Origin: Linum tenue
Lineage: Eukaryota; Streptophyta; Magnoliopsida; Malpighiales; Linaceae
DNA: 64,000 nucleotides
Reading direction: 5' to 3'
Assembly (NCBI GenBank): GCA_946122785.1
Contig: CAMGYJ010000002.1
Coordinates: forward strand, 10,676,839-10,740,838
Every line of letters starts with the position of its first letter. Within the stretch, counting starts at the first letter, position 1. The notes beneath the pieces were generated by a model, which was given only the letters and a program-made list of their open reading frames with translations, had not been told where the DNA came from and searched no databases. This document shows positions 43,736-55,443 of the stretch, in pieces. Made by a program: the position numbers and the translations under genes.

Positions 43736-46700
43736 TTATTCCTCCACAAACTGTTTTTTAGGAGTGGGTGTATCCCCGATCTCCCCATCCACCACTTCCA
43801 ACGGCCGCTTCCGATTCCCTTCCTCCAGATTGGATCCATATTCATTCAGCTTCATAATCATTTCTCCTTCGCCAGGACTCAAGGGCTTTTTAGCTTCATT
43901 GATAACCATATTGGCCTCAAAAGCAGCCACCACTTGCTTAACCTGCCCCGCCTGAACCTGTTGGCTCGAAGTATGACGGCATTTGATCTCAAATCGTTGC
44001 CCATCCTCCTCAGAGAGAGAAGCTTCCGAATCCACCTGTCCATCGACCTCCTTGCGCATTTCCATCTTACCTTTTAATTTCAAGGGGTGTTGGCCACCTG
44101 GGGAATTAATTTCCCCCGTACCCTTGCTCGCGGCATCTTGAAGAATGGCCGCCTTTCCTTTCACTTTAGAGGGCCGAGATCCCCCCAGGGAGCCATCATT
44201 GCCAATAGTCACAGACTCGGCTGCCTTAAGGGATCCATCATCCTCATCATCGGCCCCCTTGAGGGAAGCTTTAGCTTTCCCTTTGTTTTTCAGAGGCGCT
44301 TTCTTCCTAGGCGTCGCAGCCGCCGCCAGCGACTTGGGAGTCGCCTTCTTCTTGCCAGCTGGGGCCGTGGCCGGGCGTGATTGGGATGTGCCAGCAGGAA
44401 CTGTGTCGGCTCCCACCTTAACCAATCGCCGGCCCTTCCTCTTCCCTGCCGCCGCCACATTCTCGCCCGGGATAGGAACAGTGGGCACGATGACTTCGTC
44501 ATCGGAATCATCAAGAAGGAGACGCCGGCGCCGTGTCTCCATTGTCTCCATCACGGGAAACTCCTCAGACATTGGCTCCATGGGCTGACCATCCAAATCA
44601 TCAAAATCCCCCCGCTCTTCAGCATCGTTCACGTCCCCCATCATCACTCCTTGGTCCACGAAGGTCACAGGTTTCACGTTCGCCAATTTGATCGAGTGAG
44701 CAATTCTCCGTGATAGAGCTTGCCCCCTTTGGTGAGCTGTCGTGATAGAGACCGCCGGCAGGGGGCCAGGAGAGGTTCTACCAAGCTTAAACTGAGGCGA
44801 TCTAGGAATTTTGAATCCCCGGGGGCTTGAATGGCGAAGTCCCCTTTGTGGAGACATTACCGCGCGACCAGCTTGGTGGGTAAGCCTAGTGGATCCACGA
44901 TGACCATCTACCAGCATCTCTCCATGGAGTTTTGTTTCCTTGACCGCACCAAATCCATCTTGCCTTTGCTCTTGGAGATTCTTGTTAACCCAGACTGAGT
45001 TCTTGCCTCTAGGGAATTGGTTTTTCTGATCCTCATTATCATAAACTCTTGTACCAAGCTTCCTCGTTGACATATGAGGTCCGAAGTTCTCCTTTCTGGT
45101 TGGCGGCTCAAAGGTACAAGCCCTAAGTGAGTGCCCCACTCTTCCACACTGGTAACAGAAGCTGGGAAGATATTCATACTTTAGGCTCACCCAGAAGCAG
45201 CCTGTATCATCATTAGCTGCAAAGATTTGGGACCGGAGCGGTTTGGTACAATCAACCAGGGCTTTCACCTTAACAAACCAGGTACCCGTCTCCTGGCAGG
45301 CAAAAACCCCCGACTCCAGCACTCTCCCGATAGTGGTATTCACCACTTTCCTGCCAAACTGTTGAGTACAGCAGTCTTCTTTCACATCCCACAACTGAAT
45401 CCGAAAAGGGACAACAGCAAGGTCATCATAGACTTGTTTGGTAATGATCGGCGTCCATTGGCAAAGGTGGATGATCTTATCGTTGATAACCCATGGAGTA
45501 CGCTTTAGCACCCAAGTTTTCGCTTCCTCACTGGGAAGCATGAATTCGACCAGCCCGTGTTTGGCGAGCACCACTCGGAGGCGGCCTTGGATGAGCCAGG
45601 GGTCGAGCAGCGCCTCTATTAGTTCAGTTGTCGAGATTCTATTCTCTGTGAACACCCTACCAAGCACCGAATGAGCAGCTCGATACCTGGTGGACTGAAC
45701 CTCCTCCATAGTAAATTGGACAACTTGATCAGAAGCAACGTGCGCCATAGCGTGAACCTGTATAAGAGAGGCATCACTAGGGTTAGCCTTCCAAATTTGC
45801 TTAATATGCAGCGAGGCACTCCAATCCTCATCCCTGCCAACACGAGGGCCTAATTGGAGGGCTCGGAAAGGACCATGCAAGGGGAAGGTCAATAATGGCC
45901 ATGCACGTGAAGGAGACTGGAGGAAGAGAATTGAAGAGTTAATACCTTGGCTGAATAGGGCACTGTGCGGCTCTGTTTCCTGATCGCTGTATATTTTCTG
46001 CCTTCCTCGAAGCTGGGAAGCTATCTGGGAACAAGGGGTGTTCTGCAGCGATTTAAATAGGACACAGAGTCCAGCATTCAGTTTGCCTCTTTCCAACCGG
46101 GCTCGGATTTTCGGTCTCCCAGTAGAAGTAGGAGAATGAAAAATAACTGCCGGCCGTTTGTTTAAAAATAAATTATTAATCTTGCTAGTTCCGTGAGGAT
46201 CCGGGATTTGAGTGTGAAGAGAGAAAATCTCATCAGCTTCCACACGAAACGGGTCAACAGGATAAGGGATGCTGGACCAGGATAACGGGAAAGAAGTAGA
46301 TGTCCCGAAAATCTCTGCGAGCAAATCGGGGGGGCTAAATCCAGGATTGAGATTCTTGCCGTTGAATGGGATTTCTCCCCATCCGCTACTTCCGGCGGAG
46401 TTCCTGTCCTCAGGGTCAACCGACAATCGTATCCCGGGGGGGGGGGGGGGGGGGTTCTGACCCCCGTCATCATCGACGTTGGAACGCCGGCCGCTGGCAA
46501 GAACCAGGTTGCCGATGACATAGTTCTGAGTGCAAACCGGCCGCCCGGGTTTAGCATTTTGCACGGGACTTTGTAAGTCAATATTTTTAAAAGGCCGGTG
46601 AGAAGGATTTACGACCATCGATTCCACATCGGCAGCCCAAGTACATGTCTTGGCTGCGATTTCCTTCCCACCATGATTCTCCTCGGTGCCGGTTTTAGTT

Positions 46701-47212
46701 CCCGGCTTCCCACAAATGTCCGTCTCTGCGGAATCCTTTGATCCGCTAGTAACCAAAGGAGGGGGAGAGGTAGTCCCGATTATCATTTCAGGCTTGATAA
46801 CCATATTGGGTTTAGTTACTACCAGCTCCTCCAGCTCTAACTCCTCCAAAGAGGGGATCTTGAATAGCCATACATTTTTCCTCGAGAATCGACACCGCTT
46901 AGCATCAAACTCAAAGGAACCAATCTCTTCAATCGGGCACTGCCCAGCTTTCCGTTTAACGCGTCTTTGTTTTGAACAGGGAATCGATCTTCCATCATCC
47001 GGGGAGATCTTTTGTCCCCGCCGAACAGAGAGCGGCTCTATAAACTCCACTCTTCCACCCTTAAGATAACGATCCCTAGGGCTTCTTGGTATCCGCTGTA
47101 GCATCCAGCATTGATTACGCAGGCAGCTAAGAAAAACTGAGAACACCATCACAAGCACTAGTTTCCCTACCCAGCGGGCAAGGCGAAGGAGAGAGGAGAG
47201 AGCTCTCCTCAT
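43736..47212 (-). pseudogene. L1 ORF1 (copy 2), long form
   Basis: Start ATG 47212 (MRRALSSLL) is chosen because the open frame above it lies outside the element. It is 1158 codons. It has the conserved N-terminal block with a hydrophobic segment (LVLVMVFSVFLSCL), a linker with a proline run, the DUF4283-like domain (QGRLRVVLAKHGLVEFML), a CCHC knuckle CYQCGRVGHSLRAC and a long basic, lysine- and glycine-rich tail. TAA at 43738-43736 ends it 19 codons before the position where copy 1 stops. The proline run is encoded by the 18-base G tract at 46437-46454, so its frame depends on the length of that homopolymer. Marked pseudogene because ORF2 is broken; ORF1 itself may still be translatable. 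Confidence 0.8.
46437..46454. repeat. 18-base G homopolymer inside ORF1
   Basis: Reads as prolines on the coding strand. Copy 1 has no such tract at the aligned place. Confidence 0.9.
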
Positions 47213-47269
47213 CCCCTCTTTTTTTTTTTTCCACCGGCCCTTGAGAACTACCTTTTCATATAAGGATGC

Positions 47270-47283
47270 GGACATGTCTTTTT
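47270..47283. repeat. L1 copy 2 TSD, right
   Basis: Second exact copy of the 14-bp duplication at 39534-39547. Confidence 0.9.
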
Positions 47284-47452
47284 GTTCATTCAAATTCCAC
47301 TCATTTTGTTCATTCAAATTCCACTCATTTAATTAAACACGTGGAGAAAAAATGAAGTTGGCTAATTCAAATTAAATGGAAGGTTGGCTTGGTTCATGAA
47401 CAGACTCACCTGTTCAATTATTAACCAATTCGTTCCATGTAATTTTCCAACA

Positions 47453-47991
47453 TTCCTCCCCCATTTTAGTGTATTCGAAGAATCCACTAAAATTACAACA
47501 TTCAACATTCTTCCAATAAAACTAAAGCGTAAATGAAAATGTCGTGACTATTGAATTTTCATTTTAGTATATTACACTTGACAAATATTCGAATACAAGG
47601 GGTGTCGGTAACGATTGAACCCGTTGACTCATATGAATATATGAAGATAATATACACTTAAGTTTTACAAACTTCCAAGTGACCTTGACACTATTATCCG
47701 CCATGTGTCCAATCCTTCTCGTAAACGCACACGAAACCAAAGTCCGGTTTCTTGAAGCGGCCGCACTTCATGCTCACATAGGTTGAATCTTTAATTTGTG
47801 TACCTGCACTATACACTTTGTCAAAAATTCAATTAAGAAGTTAAACTTCATCCTCATCTCTCATGCAAGTCAACAAGCACATACCTCGGGATGATGCATT
47901 GTGTGCTTCAATTTCTGATAATGAGCTTTCCTCATTGAATTCAGCCTCTAACGTTGTATTAGAGGGGAATTGGGCTTCCCATGATAAGAAA
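47453..47991 (-). other. Copia remnant 3' untranslated region and polypurine tract
   Basis: Between the pol stop and the LTR. The purine tract at 47453-47467 abuts the LTR. No coding potential. Confidence 0.65.
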
Positions 47992-48655
47992 TTATATGGA
48001 CTTTAAACCCATCCCTTTCACAGACTTGACTACCAAGTCTCTAACTAACCCTTTCGTCAAATGATCAGCTAAATTCTCTTGAGTCCGGACATACTGTAAA
48101 GGCACAACTCCGTGAGTGATCAATTCACGAATTTTACGATGTCTTACTCCCAAATGGTGAGACTTGCCATTATACATTTGACTATATGCCTTAGCCAAAG
48201 TAGCATTACTATCACAAAGGATAGAAATTGGTGAGATTGGTTTAGGCCATAAAGGGATGTCATAAACCAAGTCTCTCAACCACTCTGCCTCTCCTCCGGC
48301 AGAAGCCAAGGCCACAAATTCTGACTCCATATTGGAACTTGTGATGCAAGTTTGATTTTTATAAGCCCAAGTGATAGCACCTCCCCCAAGCAAAAAGACC
48401 CATCCTGAAGTTGAAGTATGATCTTGAACATCAGAAATCCAACTAGCATCAGTATAGCCTTCCAAGATAGATGGAAATCCACTATAAGTCAAAGCATAAT
48501 GCATTGTGCTTTTGAGATATCCTAGTACACGTCTCACTGCATGCAAATGATGAGCACTAGGATTACTCGTATACCGACTTAATTGTCCTACCGCATATGC
48601 GATATCGGGTCTTGTGCAAGTCATTGCATACATCAAGCACCCAAAATGTTTGTGT
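47992..48655 (-). pseudogene. Copia RNase H end of pol
   Basis: Reads GCLMYAMTCTRPDIAYAVG, then GYTDASWISD, SSNMESEFVALASAG, HHLGVRHRKIREL and LADHLTKG, ending at 47992. These are the last part of a copia reverse transcriptase and its RNase H. It is truncated at about 48655 where unrelated AT-rich DNA starts. The sequence is of a different copia lineage from 11373-16405. Confidence 0.88.
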
Positions 48656-49195
48656 ACAGTTTTTCATATATCTCTTGGGGATTTTAGCATTTGGACGATT
48701 TGTGAGATTGAAGGGTTATTTCATACATTAATCACACCATTAGAAAATCTTCTTAGATTTTAAGTCTTGACATTAGTTATTAGGCATTATGGTAGTTTTC
48801 CCTTTATTCTTAGGTGAGTAAATGGTAAGTTAGATCACCTTAATTTAACTCATACAACTATCATAAAATTTGATAATTTGGATATATATATATATAATCA
48901 ACCAATTTTTATGAACTACTACCATATGCATTTCATATCTAATTAATTTTACAACAAACAATGCTTTTAGGACTTTCATAGTCACACGTTAATCATTCCA
49001 TTTATATTTCGTGAAATATCCACCACAAAGAGAAATATAATACATACACCGTGGATCATAATATTTTTTATTCACATCGTATCATCATAAAACATATATT
49101 ATTACTTATGTTATAATCACTATAGGAAAATTAAAAAACCTAACATGAAACTCAGCAAATAGTAACAAAATTGAAAATGTCGAAGTAAAACTTTA
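48656..49195. other. AT-rich DNA, possible Helitron body
   Basis: No coding potential. It lies between the truncated copia and a Helitron-like 3' end. A candidate TC start (TCTCTTGGGG near 48671) is weak. Confidence 0.3.
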
Positions 49196-49223
49196 CCGGC
49201 CAATAGGCCGGGCGCTATGCTAG
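49196..49223 (+). mobile_element. Helitron-like 3' terminus
   Basis: Hairpin CCGGCC-aata-GGCCGG (49196-49211), eight bases, then CTAG followed by T, the structure of a Helitron 3' end. It stops three bases before the inner end of the MULE terminal repeat. Confidence 0.5.
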
Positions 49224-49226
49224 TTG

Positions 49227-49477
49227 TTAATAGTAGTGATAATGAGGTGGAATATTTAAAATTAATTTTTTTATTAATTTTATTGCCACATCATACATTT
49301 AACGGTCAACTCTGAGAGTTGACCGCCACATCAGACAAACTTAACGGAGTTGGACGGAGAGTGATTAAACATAACATGTTTTACTAAACTTAGTGACCAC
49401 GAGTAGAATTAAATATTTTTAGTGACCAAACATGAACTTTTTTAGTAATCTCAGTGACCAACCTTGTAATTTACCCC
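49227..49477 (-). repeat. MULE terminal inverted repeat, right
   Basis: Mirror of 36878-37127; ends TTACCCC. Confidence 0.85.
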
Positions 49478-49606
49478 TTATAAATCTGTCAGCACAATCA
49501 TTAATTCACAGTAGCTGACAGAGTGACAGTGCACTTAGTTTTAGCACTATTGAAAAAACAAAATACAACCATTGAAACCTTACACTGATCAGTTACCAGA
49601 GGGGAA

Positions 49607-50045
49607 TGTCACGATCTTACTCTCGATCGTGCGGCCCTAGCTCTCAATTCCGTTAGAGCGCTAGGCAGCCTTTCTCTCAACTCACTTGCAAGCAAAGAAA
49701 CAAGAACAAAGACAAAGGAATTGGGAGAACTCTCTAATGTGTATTACTCTAAAAAATGATGGAATGAGTTACAAGTGAGGGAGATGGCTCCTTATATAGG
49801 CATCTCCTCATACAAGGCATCAATGCCCCTCATAATGTCCCTCTACATCAATACACCTCATTAAGTCCCCCCATTATGCACTCTATAAATGTCACCCATT
49901 ATGTGACTCATAAGTGCACCATTAAGCTCTCATTTAGGTGGAGAATCCTAGGAGCATCTCTATGCTACTAGTCTTCCATACACGCTACATGTGCAGCCGC
50001 CATATTGTCACCTTGTTGGCGCCATGTCATCTGCCACATGTGACA
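49607..50045 (-). repeat. Solo LTR, 439 bp
   Basis: Starts TGTCACGATC and ends CATGTGACA, so both ends are TG...CA. On the minus strand it has a TATATAAGG box near 49795. GGAA before and after may be a short TSD. No matching second LTR or internal region is in the window. Confidence 0.55.
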
Positions 50046-50626
50046 GGAACTGCAGACTACTGCAGTGATGCATATTACTAATAAGATTCTTTAAGATTGT
50101 TGAGGAAATATTCACGTATACTACATTTGTCGTGATCGGCATTAAATTGTTATTCGTTGTTAATCTATGTATTTGCCATAGGAAAATGGAGTTTCATGCA
50201 TGCGGTACGGAGTAAGTGTTCTATATCGGATCATTAAAATATCCGGGCATAATGCTGTGTGTTAATTGGTCTCCATGCGTGCATCTGTAATTTAATTTAT
50301 AATTGATGATGACGTTTTAGTTTGAACACTTGGTTACTTCTGCCAAAAGAAATTGGGGACTTGTTGTGATGTTCGGTACGGTATATATATATACATCGAA
50401 ATATAATTGTCAGTTTTATATCTGTGTTGGTACTGTACCATGATTATACATGGTGGGCAGTTCTATTGCCATGTGGTACTGGTGATTTGCCTTGTCGAGT
50501 TGACGTCAATCTGGAAGTGCATTTGATAGTGTCACGAAATTAACTTGGCAATTTTACATGTTCTTTGCCTGTTATTGTGGAAAGGAATGTCGGTTACTGT
50601 ATGTATACGTGTAATTATATGTTTGT

Positions 50627-50628
<2 letters not shown>
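50046..50628. other. AT-rich intergenic DNA, nothing seen
   Basis: No supported feature. Confidence 0.4.

Positions 50629-50684
<56 letters not shown>
50629..50684. repeat. (AT)n microsatellite
   Basis: About 28 AT dinucleotides. Poly Tyr-Ile ORFs here are artefacts. Confidence 0.97.
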
Positions 50685-50686
<2 letters not shown>

Positions 50687-51105
50687 TGATTACTTCGGTG
50701 TACTCACACAAATGAGTGCGTTCAATGCACCCACTCAAAAACTAATATGAAGGTGTCAAATTTTGAATTTTTATTTGTAGAATCAGTGTAATATGATGAT
50801 ATAATATATGATCACAACTAATTAATGGATTACCCTAAGCTCTAGACCTCCAATTTTGAATTCTATCCCGAAACCCCAAATTGTAAACTCTAACTCTAAC
50901 CCTAAATCTTTAAACTCTAAATCCTTCAAATTTAAGTAAATCTTGAATGGTTTTTTTGCGAATTCATGTGCTTTATTGATCATCATATCATAAGTGATGA
51001 TTAACATCAATTTGACGTGAATCACATGTTTAAAATGATAGTTATGAAGTGAGTGCACTGAATGTACACAAAAAAGTGAGTGCACTGAAAACGCCACTAT
51101 ATATA

Positions 51106-51133
51106 CTAGCTTATTACCCGGCCCCTTGGCCGG
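51106..51133 (-). mobile_element. Helitron-like 3' terminus, minus strand
   Basis: On the minus strand: hairpin CCGGCC-aagg-GGCCGG, then a short spacer and CTAG followed by T. The same hairpin type as 49196-49223. The element body would extend to the right; a related but degraded hairpin is at 52269-52290. The 5' end was not found. Confidence 0.45.
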
Positions 51134-53568
51134 ACGTAGTCTTGCAAATTGATACTTAGATTCTAACTGATATTACCCATTAGCATGTCTATGGAGATAA
51201 GTCAACAACACCATAATAATATGATGGAAAGTCAGTATTTCATTGCATTACAAAGAAACAGTACAACATAAACACTATAATGCACAATCCAAACTAAGCC
51301 ATTAGCATAAATCTAGCCACTATTACCAAGCATCATGATGCCTTTAGAGTGAACATGAAAAACTAAAAGAATGCTTACCTTACTCCAATTCTCGATGGTG
51401 AAAATGGAAGCCACCAAGAGATTTCATAAAGAAAACCCAATCTGGATTGCCCTTTGAGCAAAAACCATAGTGACACCAAAGGCGATGAATCCGTGGTTGA
51501 GAAAACCAAAACCATCAATGTCCAAATCAAGTCGATGGAATGCGCCGACCGGTTTTACCAGATAAATATTTTGTTAATTAAAATGACAGAAAATGAAAAA
51601 ATACAAAGCCTACAATCTGCTGTAGAAATCTCATATACAAACGATAGAAACAGGCAAACAATATATGCCTAGAAACACCAACAAATAACAACTTTTGTCA
51701 ATACTCCTACCACTGTGAAATACTACTAAATCACTTCTAATCACTCTGCTACACTATACACACAAATGACTTACAACTCTGTACTTTCTATCTCTTCAAT
51801 CTGTAAAAGTCAATCGTCATGTAACCTCTCTATTATCACGATTCTTATCCTTCTCGGCAGCAAACACACTGATTGGTCCTCTCTTACTCATTCGTGGAAG
51901 CTACATGACATTTTGCATCAATGCACATTAATCCAAATAACCATTCTCGTGCAATTTATGACTTGAGGTAATATCACTTCAGTCATAATACGAATTTACA
52001 TGAAATGCAAGAAATGATCAATATAACAACCTTGTAAAATTTAGAGTACCAATGATAATTCCTCTCTTCTCCTTGGTGGCTTCGTCAATAAAAAGAGATT
52101 GCGGCTATCTCTCCAACGTGTTCTATATGATCATAATATGTCTTTTTTGGAAACCATTTCTGCCTTACCCATTTTTGCATCGCAACGCCGAGAGCTAACT
52201 TGTTGGACCTCTCCTCTAGATAAACATCTTGTATCAACACCAATGACAACAAAAATTGCTTTGGTGGAGTGACCCGGTCCGTTGGCCGGATTACTTTAAG
52301 TTATCAACTCATTGAATGCGAGGGAGAGGTAGAGTGGGGGAGCATCTACTTTGGAGATTTTGTTTTCAATAGCTCACTTGTGTTACCAAGACCCTTTGAT
52401 ATGTAAAAGTTATCAACTCCTGACCCCGTACCTTATTAATGAATGCTTTTGCATCTCCTTAGAATACCACCTCCGTAAGACCCTTCAAAGAGCACTACTG
52501 GATTGTATCTCGGAGCGGCATCAATTCAGCTAGATGAGGATTTAGGATACATGCATATTGAAAGCCCTGCACAAAAAATCACACTACCCGATCTGTCTTT
52601 TACAACTATCCCCCCAACCAAGTGAGAACCTACTGCACCATCTATTTTCGAAAATCTTATACTCTAACATTAGTAAAATATTAATATATTATCATATTTA
52701 AAAATTATTAAATATAATACCAAATTTTAGAAAACTATATACATCCATATCAAATGCTACAACACCTGTTATTTTTTAATTCGATATATACGTCTAGATA
52801 TAGAAAAAATATAAAATTTTAATAGCTCATTCAAACAATTCGTTATCAATTTCATACATAAAATTATATAAATTCACCTTCTATTTTAACATTTATTTAT
52901 AAAATAAAAAATAAATGTACACGTATCTTCCTCATTTCGCAACCCCTAAGTTTTTCTCAAATGACATCCTAGTATTCCATCCCACAGTCTTACTGTTTCT
53001 ATCATCTTCCCATTTTTCTATCCATCTGCTATTAATTCTTCATTCCCTTACACCAAAATAGCATAATCTATTCGATACATGTTCAAAATAACATGGTAGG
53101 ATATTTTGTACTGACATTATGGTTTAACCGTAGTTCAAACATACAATACATGTTTACAAATTATCAAAGTAGAAAGCAGGAAGTCATACAATACATGTTC
53201 CAAAACAAATTTCAAATACTAACGATAGGGGATTAACCAAGTCAATTAGTACCATTGGTTTATAATTGGAAGATGGTCCAAATTCGACCACGAAGTTGGG
53301 GATGCAGCCATGTGATCCACTTTGTGCTTCTGGTTGAATGAATATGGGGAGACTTTGCACATCAATATCTTCTACATGGCTCTCATATTTGCATTTGCAG
53401 CATAAGTTGATTAGATGAAGCCATGTTGTTGAGATGGGAAAATGACAGTAAAAGCATAATGCATAGTAGATACGATATAGCCAATAAATGAGTAACTCCA
53501 AAGCTATCATACTTAGGTCCTTAGAAGGATAGAAAATTAGCATTATGTGGCAAACGCCAAGCAAAACT
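51134..53568. other. AT-rich intergenic DNA
   Basis: No coding region or RNA gene can be supported. A 126-codon minus-strand ORF at 53184-53564 has no recognisable domain. Part of the left side may be Helitron body. Confidence 0.4.
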
Positions 53569-53576
53569 ACTGGTAG

Positions 53577-54280
53577 TAGGGGTGGGCATTGGGTGGGTCG
53601 GGTGGATTTTGACCATAAAATGTAACCACCCGCGCTTAAACGGATTGATAATTTTTAACCCACCACCCGCCCACATTTAGTCTCGGGTTGGGTCGGGCGG
53701 ATGGTGGATGGTGCGGGTGGGTTTGTGGGTTCACCCACATCACAATGTATATAATATAAAGGAGTCAACTTGACATGATAATCGGTGAAGATAATCATCG
53801 AGGGAAACAAGTAGTTGAAATAGGGCGAAAAATGCCGAATTAGTTTTTAAATTGGATAGAAATTCTATTATGAAAGAGTTTTCTACAGATTGAGACGATT
53901 ATTAGGTGCAAAGAACTAAGGAAAATAATTCCACAAAGGAAAGAGCGGTGATCTAGGCACAAGAATTAGAGGAAAAAGTAAAGGGACGAAGAGGGGATCT
54001 CTATTTGGAAGGTTGGCTTTGAGGTTCAAACTCCAGGAGCAGTCCAAGTTTATATCTAACGTCTCCACTCTCCTCTTTCTAGCGCCAACGACTTTGATCT
54101 TTTTGCTGTTGGGTTGAGTGGGTCACCCGCACACTCACCCACAACCCACCCACCACCCGACGGATGGCTCCCAGCGCAACCCGTCACCCACCCACAAACC
54201 CACCCACTTAACGAAATTCGGGTCAAATGCGGGTGGGTCGGCCCAAACCCGCGGATGATCCGCCCGCATGCCCAGCCCTA
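53577..54280. mobile_element. hAT non-autonomous element, 704 bp
   Basis: Starts TAGGGGTGGGCATTGGG and ends ATGCCCAGCCCTA. It is flanked by the exact 8-bp duplication ACTGGTAG (53569-53576 and 54281-54288). Subterminal regions repeat 'gggtgggt' and 'acccaccc' words in inverted orientation. No transposase. Confidence 0.9.
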
Positions 54281-54399
54281 ACTGGTAGGATACAATATTT
54301 CTATCAAGGCTCGTTATGAGTGGAGCAACCTGAAATGACATCAGTGACATCAAGAAAATAAAAAATCACTAACTATTCAGCTCCTAAATTCTTCTGGTT

Positions 54400-55039
54400 T
54401 GCAACTGTTTGAACCTAACTGAGCGTAGGAGTGAGGTTCGGGAAAGAAAGTGGGTCAAGGGAGGTAAGCAAGGAAAATCGACCGTGTTGAAGCAGAACCG
54501 AGACCTTCGGAAACAGGGATGAGAGAATTAGTCTTTAGAGAGAGAAGTCGATGTTTTTAGAGATAGAGTCTGAAAAATGCGATCTCCTCACCCACCGGAG
54601 TAAATGCCATATTTATAGGCTACATGGTGGTGGGTGAGTGGTTGAATTACATGATGGTACCATGACATGACCACTGATATGTCAGGGGTTTAGGCCATGC
54701 CTATACCTAGGACATGTCAGAGGCTTACCTACGACTGTTCTTAGGACCCTGATGTGACTACCCCTCGGGAAGCGAGACGACGCTTTCTGCGGCTCTTTGG
54801 TCTGGTCCACGTGTTGATCCTTCCACGCGCGCGTAGCCCGTGCTGCGCTCGAGGTCTTCGCGCCGGTCCGCCTTCACAGTCTCGCGCTCGAGGCCTTCGT
54901 GCTGAACCGCGCTGGGGTCTTCGCGCTGGACCGCGCTGGAGGTCTTCGGTCGTCGTTGCGTCCTGACGGGTTTGGCGGCATTTGGGGTAGTGTCGGTGCG
55001 TTCCTCTGGCGCGGCTAGGTCCGAGTCACATGCCCAACA
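54400..55039 (-). repeat. 3' LTR of a Tat-like gypsy element (partner outside window)
   Basis: On the minus strand it begins TGTTGGGCATGTGACTCGG next to a polypurine tract, has a TATAAATATGG box near 54616-54626 and runs to about 54400. The far boundary is approximate. The other LTR and the pol genes would lie beyond 64000. Confidence 0.55.
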
Positions 55040-55058
55040 ATTGCCCCCCATCAGGGGG
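55040..55058 (-). promoter_or_regulatory. Polypurine tract of the Tat-like element
   Basis: CCCCCTGATGGGGGGCAAT on the minus strand, abutting the LTR start. Confidence 0.6.
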
Positions 55059-55438
55059 TGTTCTGTGAATACCGCCTGTTTAGATTTTCACTTGATTGAC
55101 TCGGGCCTGCGTGATCTCCGCGGGGTAAATTTTCCGGGTTCGTTACCGATGGCACGGTTTTCGTGGGATTCTTCACGCTCGTTGTGCACGTTACTTTGAG
55201 CTACGCGCGACACTTGCGCTTGAGGTTGTGTCAATCGCGCGGTTTCCGTGGGATTCTTCACTTGTTGTGCGCACTACTTTTAAGTTGAGGATGGGTCGTG
55301 CAAACGTCGCGCGCGACATTTACAGTTGAAGTTGTACTGATCACGCGATTATTTGATTTTTGGTCGCGATCGAAGTCGGGCTTGGGGTGTGTTTTTTCTT
55401 CCTCGCGGGTGTGTCATGCCCTCCAGCCAGGCGGTGCG
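55059..55438. repeat. GC-rich internal spacer with short repeats
   Basis: 'cgtgggattcttcac' occurs at 55153-55167 and 55238-55252 and 'gcgcgacatt'-type words recur. It belongs to the Tat-like element and is cut by the element at 55444. Confidence 0.5.
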
Positions 55439-55443
55439 CGGCA
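55439..55443. repeat. TSD CGGCA, left
   Basis: Repeated at 60796-60800 around the 5.35 kb LTR element. Confidence 0.85.

Larger units (their letters stand above)
39548..47269 (-). mobile_element. L1-type non-LTR retrotransposon, copy 2, with TSD
   Basis: Full-length 7.7 kb relative of 3381-10748, with the poly-A tail at 39548-39552 and the 5' end at 47269 fixed by the 14-bp TSD. ORF1 43736-47212 and ORF2 39589-43682 are each nearly open. The 5' leader (47213-47269) has a 12-base A run just before ORF1, also present in copy 1. It sits inside the LTR of the copia remnant. Confidence 0.95.
39104..48655 (-). mobile_element. Copia remnant (3' pol end and LTR) split by L1 copy 2
   Basis: Minus-strand order: RNase H end of pol (48655 to 47992), untranslated stretch, polypurine tract AAAATGGGGGAGGAA (47453-47467), then the LTR starting TGTTGGAAAATTACATGG at 47452. 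The LTR is interrupted at 47270-39547 by L1 copy 2 and continues to about 39104. The 5' part of the element is lost. The LTR end at 39104 is approximate. Confidence 0.75.
36878..49477. mobile_element. MULE-type inverted-repeat pair enclosing a 12.6 kb nest
   Basis: GGGGTAATGACAAGGTTGGTC at 36878 and its mirror ending at 49477 belong to the same family as the MULE at 34544. The inverted repeats extend about 250 bp on each side. TTATAACTTT (36868-36877) and TTATAAATCT (49478-49487) may be a degraded 10-bp TSD. Inside are a gene fragment, an hAT fragment, a copia remnant with L1 copy 2 in its LTR, and a Helitron-like end. The simplest reading is an old Pack-MULE enlarged by later insertions. Confidence 0.7.

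Noticed and set aside
47213..47317. N-terminal extension of L1 copy 2 ORF1 to ATG 47317
   Set aside because: The TSD places the element's 5' end at 47269, so this part reads flanking DNA and the TSD.
50532..50750. Tyr-Ile repeat ORFs on both strands
   Set aside because: Produced by the AT microsatellite.
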